Shown one piece after another: positions 33,001 to 44,362 of a DNA stretch of 64,000 bases. Positions within the stretch are counted from its first letter, which is position 1. Each line of letters begins with the position of its first letter. Where the stretch lies: assembly GCA_900312665.1 (NCBI GenBank), contig ONZQ02000001.1, positions 2,519,248 through 2,583,247 on the forward strand, in the 5' to 3' direction. The position numbers and the translations under genes are program-made. The stretch is from Cephalotrichum gorgonifer (Eukaryota > Ascomycota > Sordariomycetes > Microascales > Microascaceae). The notes under the pieces were generated by a model, which was not told the origin of the DNA, made no database searches, and worked only from the letters and a program-made list of their open reading frames with translations.

Positions 33001-34263
33001 ACCAACGTTCGACGATGGGGACCAAGACTAACCCGATCAAGGAATAAACTCGCCAAGGACTACTTCGAGAACGCCTGCGAGTACTACGACTTCCTATACA
33101 ACAAGAAGACGATCAAGTTCGCAGCGCATCCGACCCGATGTGACGACTCGAAATATCCGCCGTTCGAGCTCACAATGAGCGCCAAGAACAACTACGATGA
33201 CGTCGCGGAGCGTGCCGGTGCGATGCTGAATGTGCCGCCGACGCACATTCGGTTCTGGACCGTCAACAACACTACGGGCAATCCTAAGACGCCCATTAAG
33301 AGGTCCCCGACCAGCAACCTTCTGTCTATGCTTCACACGGGTGCCTACACCCAGTCGCAGCAAAACTATCGCGCGGACGCTTTCTTCTTTGAGGTCCTCG
33401 AGATCAGTCTTGAGGAGCTCGAGTTCAAGAAGAACATCAAGTTGACGTGGTTGACCGAGGGTATCACAAAAGAGGTAAGAAGAGCGCAAAGCTGTGTATA
33501 AAAAGGGTGTTTAGGAATGAAAAGAGACAGGAAACTAACGTCTGGGGTCAACACACGTAGGAAACCTTTGACCTTCTCGTCAACAAGAATGGCACGGTTG
33601 AGGACCTGATCAACGCTCTTATCCACAAGGCCAAGATCCCGGATGAAGCCGAGGCCGGTCGCATTCGCATCTTCGAGGCGTCTAACAGCCGCTTCTTCCG
33701 AGAGCTGAAGAGGGATTACCCCGTCGTCAGTATGAATGAGTATACGACTGTCTACGCTGAGCGAGTTCCCGAGGAAGAACGACAGTGTGAGGAGGCGAAC
33801 TTGATCAATGTCTTCCACTTCCAGAACGAGCCGAGTAGGGTGCACGGCATACCGTTCAGGTTCTTACTTGTTGAGGTGCGTATCATCTCAGGCATCCCTG
33901 AGTCCCCAGCGCGTCAGATGGCGTTACCAGGACTAACCAATGTACAGAACGAACCCTTCTCCGAGACCAAGAAGAGGATGGAAAAACGAACCGGCTTCAA
34001 GGGCAAGATGTTCGAGAAGATCAAGTTTTCCGTCGTGCGGCGATCTCACTATTCGAAGCCCCAGTATCTGAATGATGGTATGTATATTACCGACCGCATA
34101 TGGCCAGCCAGTGAGACTGGGACGAGTCTCACTATACTAACACGATATCATTGCAGACGATGTCCTTTGGCACGTCGCGTCATCGGACGATGACCTGCTC
34201 GGCCTCGATCATCTAGACCGGACCCGCGTTCCTCGGAACGGCACTGACCTGTTCCTGAAATAA
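30028..34263 (+). CDS. ubp15: Ubiquitin C-terminal hydrolase, Ubp15/USP7 type
   Basis: Cysteine protease that removes ubiquitin from substrates; the Ubp15/Ubp21/USP7 class works in cell-cycle, endocytic and peroxisomal contexts (family knowledge). Exons from the ATG at 30028: 30028-30199, 30274-30421, 30578-31034, 31103-32042, 32108-32724, 32800-32963, 33042-33474, 33561-33875, 33948-34077, 34157-34263; 1,160 residues. Seen: an acidic N-terminus; a MATH/TRAF-like domain (about 65-205); the USP catalytic domain with Cys box NQGATCYLNS (Cys about 242) and His box AGHYYAF (His about 485); then the long ICP0-binding and ubiquitin-like region that defines this class. Exon 2 could also start at 30247, in the same frame. 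Introns 32725-32799 and 33876-33947 are in frame and stop-free. The true start may be the lone ATG at 29650. Confidence 0.95.
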
Positions 34264-34981
34264 ACCTGGGCCCGGCCCTGGAGAGTTGAGCATTGAGGGG
34301 AGTGTATGGATTTTTGTTGGCATGCCCCGACCACGCAAGACCAACCGCAGGTACCCGAGGTTAGCCTGATTATTGTTTGCGTCTGGCGATGGAAAGATTG
34401 GAGCGGATTAGATGGCTGCTCTGGTAGGGGAGGAGACGGAGTGGAGTTTATAAAAACATGGGCATTGGCGCAAGCAAGAGAAGAGAGTGTAGGCTATGAT
34501 TCTTCTCCCCCCCCTTTTTCTCTTACCCCCCCCCCCGCTGGAAAGAAAACGTTTTGGGGGGTTCCCGGTATCTCTTTATGTTTGTTTTCTTGTTCCTTAC
34601 TCTCTTTTTTTCTTTACAAAATACCCCTTTTTTATAAAGTGGAGAAAATACGAGGTTATGAATGAGATTCCCGGATGTGGAATGATATTCGCAATTCGCG
34701 GTTCTCTGTAGAGGCCAACAACCTCCAGTGACTACGAATGTGGATTCGTTTCTCAGAGTGCGTGTCCTCTTCTCTTCACTAACTGGGTTCTGGAAAGGTA
34801 AGAGGAATATAAATAAACCGGAAAATCAAGTTCCATCAAGATGAATCGTACAAAAAGCAATACATGATAACACCGTGCCCCCTCCAAACTCCGTATCACC
34901 CGCCCACGATCCCCCTGAGACCGCGGTGGTGGCCCAAAAATCTTCCCCCACTCCCCCCCTCCCCGGGCCAAATGACTAACC
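34264..34981. other. Convergent intergenic: deubiquitinase and PEBP-like 3' regions
   Basis: No gene. Low-complexity pyrimidine runs at about 34495-34660 (C-runs and T-runs). Confidence 0.6.
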
Positions 34982-35814
34982 CTAGAGGACACCCGCCAGG
35001 ACACTCGCCAAAACTGCGGCGAGGACCGCTCCAAGGCCGACACCGGCTCCCGCAACGGCTCCGGCGGGGACGCTAGTCCCCGACCCAGAGGATCCGTTCG
35101 GGGTCGTCCCATTCGGCAAGGTTCCGTTTGGCCCCGTACCCGCGAGAGGCCCCGGGTTCGTGACGTTGAAGAAGTTCCCCGCCAGCACGGTTTGGGGCCC
35201 GAGCCCCGCGGCGCTCAGCACTGACTGGGCGTTGAAGCCGATCCTCTCCTGCGTGGCGGCCGTGAGGGCCTGCAGTCCCTGTGCCGTGATGTTGGAGTGG
35301 TCGACGAGGATGAAGGTGTACCTGTGGCTCAAGGGAGCCCTGGCGGGCGGGTTGGGGCCGATGTACTCCGACAGAGGCGCGGCCTGCTGCGTGTTCTGGA
35401 GGAGGAAGAGGCCCGTGCCGTTGGTGCCGCTGCGGGTGGGCTGCTGGGAGGAGGTGAGGCCCGTCTGGAGCCAGTGGAGGAGGGTGTTTGTCCGTGGGGG
35501 GGCGTCGGTTGGTATGTCGAGATCGACCATCACCACGGCGTAGGTCCCGGGGAGTCGCTGGGTTGTTCCGATGGTGGGTTGGACCTGGGTGGCTGTTTTG
35601 GGGGGGTCATCGTGTTAGTTTGGAGAGACGTACATGGGGCAGAGTGGAAAGGACCGGAGATCTTACCATTGCGGGCGAGGACCTGGCCACTGGTGACGAC
35701 TTGGTTTCCGTACTGCACGACGAGGGTATTCTGTGAGGCAGGCTGGAAACCCGCGGGAGTGATGGCCGAAGCAAGCGAGGCGGCCGCGACGACCGAGACT
35801 GCTTGGAAGCGCAT
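34982..35814 (-). CDS. Secreted PEBP-like protein with GPI-type C-terminus
   Basis: Phosphatidylethanolamine-binding-protein-fold protein, probably extracellular. Exons 35814-35667 and 35592-34982 give 252 residues across a 74-nt intron (GTAAGA donor, ACTAAC branch site, ACAG acceptor). Seen: a signal peptide (about residues 1-17, cleavage after ASLASA); the PEBP core with YAVVMVDLDIP, then LHWL and the YIGPNPPARAPLSHRYTF stretch, which carries PEBP-like ligand-pocket features; several N-glycosylation sequons; an Asn/Gly/Ser/Thr-rich stalk; and a final Ala/Gly/Val/Leu segment fitting a GPI-attachment signal. Fungal homologs are of unknown function. The signal peptide and tail are read by eye. 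Confidence 0.84.
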
Positions 35815-37065
35815 TTTCTTCTTTTTTCTTCTTTTTCTTCCCGGCTTCTCGTCTTTCAAAATGAGAAAGGTAATACGGAGGTTTGAACTCTAGGAAAGGT
35901 GGGTACTGTGGCGTGGGAGTGAGAGGCCAAAGAAAGGATAATAATATGAGCAATGATCACGGACATAGACCCCCCCTAACCGGACGATCAAGTCTCTTTA
36001 TATCTACCCCCCAATCCCCAATTTGCGACTCGCCATTTTCCTCCCGTTGATATTTGTCGTCGTCGTCATCATCGTCGTCGTCGTTCTCCGCCACTCTCCC
36101 AAAAAAAATCATGGAAGGCGGGACACCAGCTGAAACCGAGATTCCACCAAGATCCGCGACGCCCATGAAGCACGGGAGTTCCTGCGTGGGCTCTTTACCC
36201 GTCTTCTACCGGGGACTGACGGACAGCGATCCCTTCCCAAATAAAAAAAGTTTCGAAACGGGTGCGCATTGGCTGCCATTTATCTCCCCTCTCGCGCAAT
36301 GTTCGCGTCCGTTTCATCGAAGATCTGAAGTTTGTCTCGCCCCTTTGCCCCGGGCGGCAGAGACGACCTCGACACCTCCCTCAGAATGGTCGTGGGGCGG
36401 GAAAGCAGGAGCGAGGTTCTTCAATCGTAGGGAAGCACTTCGCGCCACTGGGCACGATTGATTGCTTCCCGGTTGGAGTTCCGTTCCCCCATCTTGGTGG
36501 ACATCTATTAGCACCAGGGCTGGCAGGCGCCCCGATCCTTGGATCTGCTCCGCCCGGCGTGCCGCGGGAAGAACGCCCCACTGTTGAGAGAGCCGGCCAG
36601 ACAACCCTGAAACGCCTCGGGAGAACGGATTTGGCAATGCCCAAAATTAGAGGGTACCCATGCGTAAAGACTCGCCCGAGCACCGGGCGTCGGGCACTGT
36701 CTAGTGTATAGGTAGGTGCCGCAGCGTATTATTACCTCCCCTTTCGTCCGGGCCCAGCGCCAAGAAGAAACCATGCCATCCCGGAATTTGGCGCCGTCAC
36801 TCCGGCCCGCCGCCGACGGCCCCGGCCCGAACACGCACGCCGCTTCCCGGTGGTGGACATGTAGAGCCCCCGGAAAATCCGGCCGGACAAGGAGTCGCCA
36901 ACCTACATGTGTCGAACAGCTCAGCAAATATATAGGCGAATAAAAATGAGGAGGTCATAAAATATCAATGGTATCAAGAGTAAAGAGACGAGCCAGCTCG
37001 TGGACTGCAACATAGTCGTTGGCCCGAAAAACAAAGAGAGAGCGAGAGAGAGAGAGCCAAGGGGC
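35815..37065. other. Intergenic: PEBP-like promoter and bZIP 3' region
   Basis: No confident gene. Contains a TCG/TCA triplet repeat (36057-36083). A 135-residue frame from 36054 begins with a serine run made by that repeat and looks spurious. The part at 36921-37065 is open in the alternative bZIP frame (see findings). Confidence 0.55.
36057..36083. repeat. TCG/TCA triplet microsatellite
   Basis: Nine consecutive triplets, TCG with two TCA variants, in the region upstream of the PEBP-like gene. Confidence 0.85.
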
Positions 37066-38349
37066 CTAGGCGCGGCGCAGGGCGTGTCTGATCGCGGCGT
37101 CGACGCAGTCCTTCCTGAACCCTGGGGCGCGTCCGAGGATCGAGGCGGTGGAGCATATACCTGGGAAGAAATCAGCAACTTAGTGGTCCTTCGCAGGGGG
37201 TGAACGCCTGTTGGTGATTCTTTACATTCGAGGAAGTCGTCTACGTCGAAGTATCGACCAGTTGTGGTGGTGGGGGAGTCTGTTACATCACTGCCGCTCT
37301 GGTGGTCTCTGTCTAACGCCACCTCGGTGTTCTCGCTTCGAGCTGAAGGCAGCTCGATCTGCGGTCTTATCCCTCCAGGCTCGCCCAGCGAGGCGGGAGA
37401 TGCCTGCCCCACGGGGACGATAGACGAATTTGCCTGCGGGCAGATTCCCCTCTCCCTCAGGTAACATTCCACCTCGTACGAATCGAACCATACACCCCCG
37501 TACCCCATGACCCTCAGCCTCTCCTCATACCCCTCCCCACCACCCGCCTCCCCAATCCCCAGTATCCTCTTCGGAAACCTCAAGTTCATCACGTCCCCGT
37601 CCGCCCGAGGGTAATGCTTCCCCGCCCCGCCAACGCAATAAAAGGGTAGCCCGTATAGCTCTAGCCGCTGGCCCGCGTCGGAGCGGAGCAGGCCGAGGAA
37701 GTAAGGACGCATCTTGGCACGGTCTTGGAAGCAGGGGACGAGGCGGAAAGTGCGGTAGACGGATTGCGGGGAGGGGGAGAATGAGGTGAAGGTTTCATAG
37801 GCATGCTCAAGGGTTTTGCGGTGAAGGCGGCGGGCGAAGGTAGTTTCCTGGTGGGTGTAGCTTGTGGGTGGCGAGATGGAAGGGGGGAGACTCGGAGAGC
37901 TCGCGCGTGGTGAGGGACTTCCGCTTGGGGTATGAGATGGGGGGGAATGCATGTCGGATACGAGATAGCCGAAGGTCTGCTCGGCGTTTCGGGGGCGTTC
38001 ATGCTGTGCTTCGGAGCCGGGGAGTGCTTGTGCTTGCGTAGGGCGCTCACCGGATGGCGACGCGATTCTCTCTGGCGACGTCCCGTCGAAGAACTGAGCA
38101 GTCCTTCGGAGTATCATCCCCGCAAGCGGCTCGCATGACATATTCCTCTCCGCCTCCTCACGGATCTCAAGCAATGTCTTCTTCATGAGCTCGCACCTCG
38201 CCTCGAGTTCCACGTGTGCCTCCTCCATGGCGCGGATGCGATTGTCGCGCCGGAGGCGGTATGCGCGCTGGGCGCTCCGGATCTGCTCGCGGCGGAGCTG
38301 TTGGTTGTTAGATTGTTTGAGGGTATCACTGCACTAGACGAGTGTCGGG

Positions 38350-38408
<59 letters not shown>

Positions 38409-38540
38409 GAGGGTGAGGGCGTGGGTACGGGTGTCAGTGTGAGTGAGAGTGGGCGCGAGTTCATGTACCTCTTCGGCATTCTCACTTGCGCCTGTTGTTT
38501 TGGGGCGGCCGCGCCGCCGGGGGGAAGTCTCGCGTGACAT
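37066..38540 (-). CDS. Atypical fungal bZIP transcription factor
   Basis: DNA-binding regulator; target genes unknown. Exons 38540-38469, 38297-37226 and 37160-37066 give 412 residues. Seen: a basic N-terminus with an AT-hook-like PRRRGRPK; then the basic region LRREQIRSAQRAYRLRRDNR and a short leucine-zipper-like helix (about residues 45-75); a Ser/Pro-rich stretch; and a conserved-looking C-terminal region with TFRLVPCFQDRAKMRPYFL. In the basic region the usual Asn of NxxAQ is Ile, as in a known fungal group of atypical bZIPs. The last intron (37161-37225, GTAAAG...TTCCCAG) restores an end reading LGRAPGFRKDCVDAA before TAG; without it the frame enters a hydrophobic tail. Intron 1 holds a GGGTAT repeat. 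It is divergent from the MpaB-like gene. Confidence 0.83.
38351..38434. repeat. (GGGTAT)9 with degenerate GGGTNN units, in bZIP intron 1
   Basis: Nine perfect GGGTAT hexamers at 38351-38404, followed by five variant units (GGGTGA twice, GGGCGT, GGGTAC, GGGTGT). It lies inside the 38298-38468 intron; the G-rich strand is the template strand. It fits the G3-loop-G3 quadruplex pattern many times over. Confidence 0.9.
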
Positions 38541-39103
38541 TTTACCTGCGGTCTGCCGTATCCGGAACGAGTTGAGGTTAGAGCTAGCCCAGGCTGGGAC
38601 GTGGGGTGTGGTCGGTTTAGGATCTTGGGAAAGGGCTACCTAAAGAGGAATGGCAACGGCAACGGGTGATCTGGAGCATGGCCTAAAGGCCCCACTATCC
38701 CCACTACCGGCGTTCCTCGGCGATCTCAACACCGGCGCATTTTGGATTTTTGGATTACACGATCAGATATTCGGCACGATCGCCCGCCCCCTTCTTGCTT
38801 TGCTGTCGCCCAACGGGCCGGAAATGTTGAGCTGATTTTTGCCTCGGGTCATATTCTGCGCCCTCGAGTCTCTCTTATCATTAAAGATGGCCCCTCCCTG
38901 CCTCGGTTTTCGGGCCTTATTTTCTGATTATTGTGTAAATTGTTGGGGGAAGGCATAAGTCGGCCTCAACCGTGGAGACATAGCCCGGAGCTGCCGCTGC
39001 GTACTGTAGTTCCATGAATATATTCATACATATAAAGATTCCAGCTGCTCCGTCGTCTAGTCCCGGAATGGCACACACTCACAGTCACAATATGCCCCTC
39101 ACA
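38541..39103. promoter_or_regulatory. Divergent promoter between bZIP and MpaB-like genes
   Basis: A 563-bp shared upstream region. No coding frame with support. An AT-rich section lies at about 38880-39060. In-frame ATGs at 39014, 39068 and 39092 precede the start chosen for the oxygenase. Confidence 0.55.
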
Positions 39104-40461
39104 ATGGCAAGCTTGACAGCGGAATGCTTCACAGTTTCCCGTCAAGCCGCGATGTCTAACACCGCAGCTCTAGTCGTGGGGATCCCGCTGCTCGCTTACC
39201 TCTACATCGTCAGACGCCGCCGCTATGCCCGAGCCCACAAGATCTCCAGAGGCTTTGCATCCCGCCCGCTCTCCTCCATGACACTCAAGGAAGCATACGC
39301 CATAATCGAGGAGCTACAGACGCTCGAGTTCCCCACCGCCTTCGACAAGGCCCGGGCATATGCCCTCCTCAAGGTAAGCGCCAATCATTAGAAAAACACC
39401 CGCTTGAAAGAGTACCATAAGCTTACGAAAAGCCCCCAAAAAGACAGGAGGTATCCCGACAATATCTAAGCTCCTAATGGCCACGGGCCAGAGCTCCGAG
39501 AAGAACGCACCCAAGAGGGCGGTTGACACCAACATTATCCTCATGGAGACGCAGACAAACGACGTCGACTCGGACCGTCACTTCCGTGCCGTGGCGCGGA
39601 TGAATTACCTCCACGAGAGATACAGAAAAGCGGGCAAGATATTGGACGAGGACATGCTGCACACGCTTGGCTCGGGAATGGCGGAGATTATCCGCTTCGT
39701 GGACGACTATGAGTGGAGGCGCCTCAGCGACGTAGAAGTCTGCGCCCTGGGGGTGTGGCACCGCGCTCTGGGCGATGCGATGAAGATCCCGTATACCGCC
39801 TTGCCCTCTCACGAGGAAGGGTGGGCAGACGGACTGCAGTTCGCGCGGGAGTTGGAGCGCTGGGTCGGGGAGTATGAGGCCAGGGTGGCGGTGAACACGC
39901 CCTCAAACTCGGCGTTCGTGAGTCGATACATCGAGTCCAAGATTGGTAAGGTGAGGCCGGCGCTAAAGCCTCTCCTGAAGAGAGCGTTGGCTGCCGACCT
40001 GGATGACACGATGAGGAAGAGTATGGGGTGAGTTTGATGCCCTTCTCAACTTAACCTCGCCTATGCTGACGATGATTCACTCCCTAAGACTACAAGAGCC
40101 TGGACTGCTCCTGAAGTGTGTGGTCCGCCTCATCCAGACGGGCCGATGGCTTGCGCTCCGCTACGTCCGCCTGCCCAGGCCGGAGACGCAGCCCCGCCGC
40201 CACCTCCAGGAGAAACCGGATCCCGACAGTGGACTGTATAACTTTAGGCACGGGTATGTGGAGCCCTGGTATCTGAGCCCTGGACACCGCAGGCAGGTAG
40301 ATCCTGAGAGGTATCGCGGGAAGGGGTATTCTCTTGATACGGTTGGGCCGTTGCCGCAGGAGGGGAAGGGTGTGGAGGAGATGGATGCTACTGTGGAGGT
40401 TTTGAGGAACCTGGAGGGGAGAGGGTGTCCCTTTGGGCATGGAAAGGGGTCGTCTTTGTGA
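39104..40461 (+). CDS. ER-bound oxygenase, MpaB/rubber-oxygenase-like family
   Basis: Related to MpaB, the ER-membrane oxygenase that cleaves the farnesyl side chain in mycophenolic acid biosynthesis, and more distantly to latex-clearing proteins (family knowledge); substrate here unknown. Exons 39104-39373, 39444-40027 and 40089-40461 give 408 residues. Seen: an N-terminal membrane anchor (about residues 20-36) followed by RRRRY; TGGIPTISKLL after intron 1; ARMNYLHERYRKAGKI and the DMLHTL stretch; YEWRRLSDVE; GDAMKIPY; and a C-terminal YNFRHGYVEPWYL-type region. The acceptor at 39443 (AAAAAG) is required to keep frame. The ATG at 39104 has the best context (CACAATGGC); 39014, 39068, 39092 and 39152 are in-frame alternatives. 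Confidence 0.85.
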
Positions 40462-43400
40462 TGAAATGGTTTCTGCGTGTTGAGGTTAGATACGAGGACG
40501 AGCTCGGGCTAGATTAAAGTCCAGATTAGACTAGGTCGACAAGCATGAAGTGATTGCGACAATCTTGGCTGATAACAAAGGAGCGTCGTTCGATCTTGAT
40601 CGATCAATACAGAGCTCGAGCTCCATCCCCAGCTCGGTCCCCAGTCGCCTTGAAGCTCCCTTGCGGTAGGTGCTCGCACATTTGCCAAAGCCTGGAGTGT
40701 ATGAGTTGACGAGGGACAGTGCGCAACAAAACAGTGCAGACCCAGTATTTGTATCCACAGCCGCATGCAGCTGTAGTCAGGTCCCGATTACGTCATTGGG
40801 CACGTCCACTCATCCCAGCTCACGCTCCTGCCATCTCGTCATCAGTGGAGATGCTTCGCCTCTCACCTACGCATCCACGCGGAATTTAGAATACAGCTGC
40901 TCCTGGCCGTGAGACAACACTGGGGTGTGAGGGGGCTTCCATAAAACTCCATCCGATCCCTCCGATATGAAGATCGCAGATCATCTAGCTGCGTCATCCG
41001 GAGACCATCCTCTGAACGCCACCGCGTCAACCTTGATATTTCTTCCTCGGGAGGGCTCTATCGTGCCGAACTATGACGCGATTCAGCGGAGTCGCCCACT
41101 CTTCCTCTTGGTACTATATAGTGGTGCCCTCCAGGATGTAGGCGGGCGCTGTCCATCTACACCTATGGTCGTGGAGCTCGCGAGCTTGGATGCGGCCGGG
41201 GGGCAGATATTATCATCGTCACTGATGCAGCCGCTGCTTCCGGCCCCCGTCATCGCGCAGTAGGGCTAGCCGAACGATAGTAGCAGCCTTAGGGGGGAGA
41301 ACCCTGCATCACCTTGCTATTATAGGCTAACTACGAAAGCCTGCCAGTGGATAATGAGCCTGGTCATATCCCTCGGGTGGTCATCCCCCTTTCTCGAACT
41401 GATCGTTGCCTTTTGGCATCCACCCACCCACCATCCTTTTCCTCTCCCTTCTATACAAATACGACGTACCTCTATGGTCTGCCGATCCTTTCCACCCCAG
41501 GAAGTGGTGGCCGACCGGAAATGCAACACGGACCAACTGCAGGATTGATGGGGTATCCCTGGGACGTGCATACAAGTAGTGTACGGGGTCCAGAGGGTAA
41601 TAACAACTCTTCCAAGGCGAGCGTGCATGTAATAATACTCGACTCGTTATACTTAGCGGACCCGTCCATTGGCCGCCCACCTGAAAGAAGGTTCATGGAA
41701 AATACATGTGGAGTGAAGGGGAACCAAAGAAAAAGAAAAGAGATATGACGGCGGGGGACTCTGATTCGCCTTGACTAACTGAATCCCGAAGGACCCTTCA
41801 AGTGGCAGCCCTCTGTCGGGTAGCAACCCTTTTTGAGCAAATCAATAAATCTCCCGGATGCATGCGCAGCCATCCCCGAGATATCAAAGAGCACATATAG
41901 TTCCAATTGGTAAGCGCTCCTTTGGGTTACAAATACCGGTAACCGTACGGTGGAGAAGGTCAAAGAAGATGGATGGTGATGAACCAGACGTAAGCCTACG
42001 AATGGTGCCACGGCAGACCCTTATTGAGCGGGGAAGAGCCGGAACTGGCAACACATCTCGGCATCGTTTCCCTCCGTTATCGTCGGCGGAAGCATTTTGG
42101 GTCCTTCCATCGTGAAGTGAGTAAGTCCAATATGCAAGCACACCAACCAGCAGACCACGTAGTACGGAAGAATGCTCATCTCGCCGAAGAAATTGCAACT
42201 AGGATCCATCACGAGAAAATGTGAACTAGGGCCAGAGTGTCCCCACCCATTGTCGTACTCATCCGAGCAGGTGGCAAGGATGACAATGGCCCGCTAACAC
42301 ACTTGCCTAGATTCGGCCTTCTTTCCCGGCCCAGACCTCCCTGCGGTTATAGCTGCTTGAGCTAATAATACTCCTGTATTTATGGGGTCCGCCCTTCCAT
42401 CATTCCAAGTCGGGCGCTCCACCCCACCTACCCTCGCTCGGAGGCGAGCTACCCATATTCATTGGAACGCCCGTCCAATGTGTCTTGGACTCGTATGGTC
42501 GCACTTGCTTGTAGTCGTGGTGTTTTTTGACTCGTCTAGGGTTCCCTTGAACCTGTCTGTGTAGGGGTAGAATGATGGGTGCGACGGAGCACATGTGGAC
42601 AACGCAGACTGGCATAAAATAAGAGCCCTACTCGTACTTCGTACCCGTAGGATGTGTCATACACCTTACGATTGCCTGTAATCTACGATGAACCATATGC
42701 CTATCTGAGGGGTTTCACTTCCCAGCTTCGTAGCTCTTCGTGCAAGGTAAATTTCTTGCCCGAGTTCGACGCAAGCCACCACATCGTCATTTGCGGATGG
42801 TGTTCCGCCCTCGGCGCTAGCGCTGTGATACATCGGCTGACCCCCGTTTTTTTTTCTTCTTTTCCAAGTACTTATATGTATGCCTGGGTAGTGGCCCCCC
42901 AGCCGGGGTCGAGGTAACTATAGTGGGTACATTCTCGGGACTTAACTGTCTAATCATCCCAGCCCTCGTCGATTTCCAAATGACTGCTTAATGCATCGTC
43001 TGCTGGGCAATGTAACTAATCCAGTCTAAGACTTTTTTTTTTTCGCGGAGTACGCAGTAGGTACGGAGTAATAGCTTGGCGTAATGTTTGGAGACCGGAA
43101 CGGGAAATAAGAGTTGGATGCATGCACCCCATTCCGCAAGATGTCAAGTCCCAGGCGGGGACCCACACCAGATCCGCCCCTATGATGTCATCGGCCCGGA
43201 TGCCGACCATGGACCCGCTTTCCGGCCCCGCGCAACGGTGCGGTGCGTGCGTAGGTCCAGAATGATCGCCTCTCGCCCCGTATATTTCCTCGTACTCGGA
43301 AAAAATGAACCACCTCATTATACCTGTACGTGTTACTCGACTGGACGGCAAACATTGGATGGGCTCAGAGCCGCACGCCTCATGACCGAACGTGAAAACC

Positions 43401-44345
43401 CGCATTTCGTCATCATATCATGGCCAATCACCGCCACCGTTTGCGAGGTTCGACGCGCCGCCACCACCTCAAGAATCAAACTCCAGCCAAGGGGCAACTG
43501 ACCAATGATTTCTTCTCGGTGAGTAACTCTCTATTTGAGCTGGCCAATCTTCTATTTACGTCACAAGGCTGGCATTTAACATCCAGGCCGTGTTTACAGA
43601 GGGAGCGCCCTAATAATAGCGAGGAAAAGAAGTTTATTTTCATGAGACCCTTCTGTTTCCATCTTTTCCTTGGTTAGACTTACGATTACTCGTGGTTTGA
43701 GCCACTAAACCCCCCTCCCTTTTCCTCCATCCAACACACACCACTCGTAACGGGTCCTTATCAGTCCGTCCTTCCTTCTGATAGAATCGTACGAGTGCCC
43801 ATTGCAAGACAAGTCCTCTGCATCTCGCATACTACGACATTTAACGTCAGGGGTAGACCGCTTCTCGGAGCGGACTATTCGGGGCGATACGCCGTACCAC
43901 AGGGTAGGAGTACGATTTGCAAACCACTAATTATACCCTGTATGGAGTACACCACGGGGTTACTAGTCTTAGGCCATGGCCGGTGAAAAAGGAATACTCG
44001 GTACAGGGGCCCATCGGTTTAGAGTAAGGGCAAGGATAAAGGGCACGAGTACTAAAGTTGGTCCCAGCGACTCGCACTGGCAAATGACGCAAGACGGGGG
44101 GAGATGAGTAAGACATGTCCATCGTAAACCATGTTTTCGTAAAATGGTTCAACCTGCAATAGCTGGAATACAACTTAGCTGCGCGTGGATGATTTCTTCT
44201 GGCCGGTGTGTGGTTTGACTAAAAGATGATGCTGGCAACTATTGGAGCTCTATGCTTTTGTTACCCTCACCGATGACCACCGATATGTGTGCCCTGATGT
44301 TAAGAGCATGGGCATCGCTAACAGGATGCAAAGGGGTGGGGCGCC

Positions 44346-44362
44346 GGGGGGGGGGGAGGGGG
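44346..44362. repeat. G-rich homopolymer tract
   Basis: Ten G, one A, then six G. About 245 bp before a C-rich tract, so the two could form quadruplex structures on opposite strands. Confidence 0.85.

Noticed and set aside
36054..36461. 135-residue frame upstream of the PEBP-like gene
   Set aside because: Starts with a serine run from a triplet repeat, shows no domain, and overlaps other frames in the same stretch.
38351..38404. Interstitial telomere at the GGGTAT array
   Set aside because: The unit is GGGTAT, not TTAGGG, and it sits inside an intron; a simple repeat explains it.
40967..41748. Frames of 98 and 133 residues in the gene-poor interval
   Set aside because: The larger one opens on GTG, they overlap frames in other phases, and the composition looks random.
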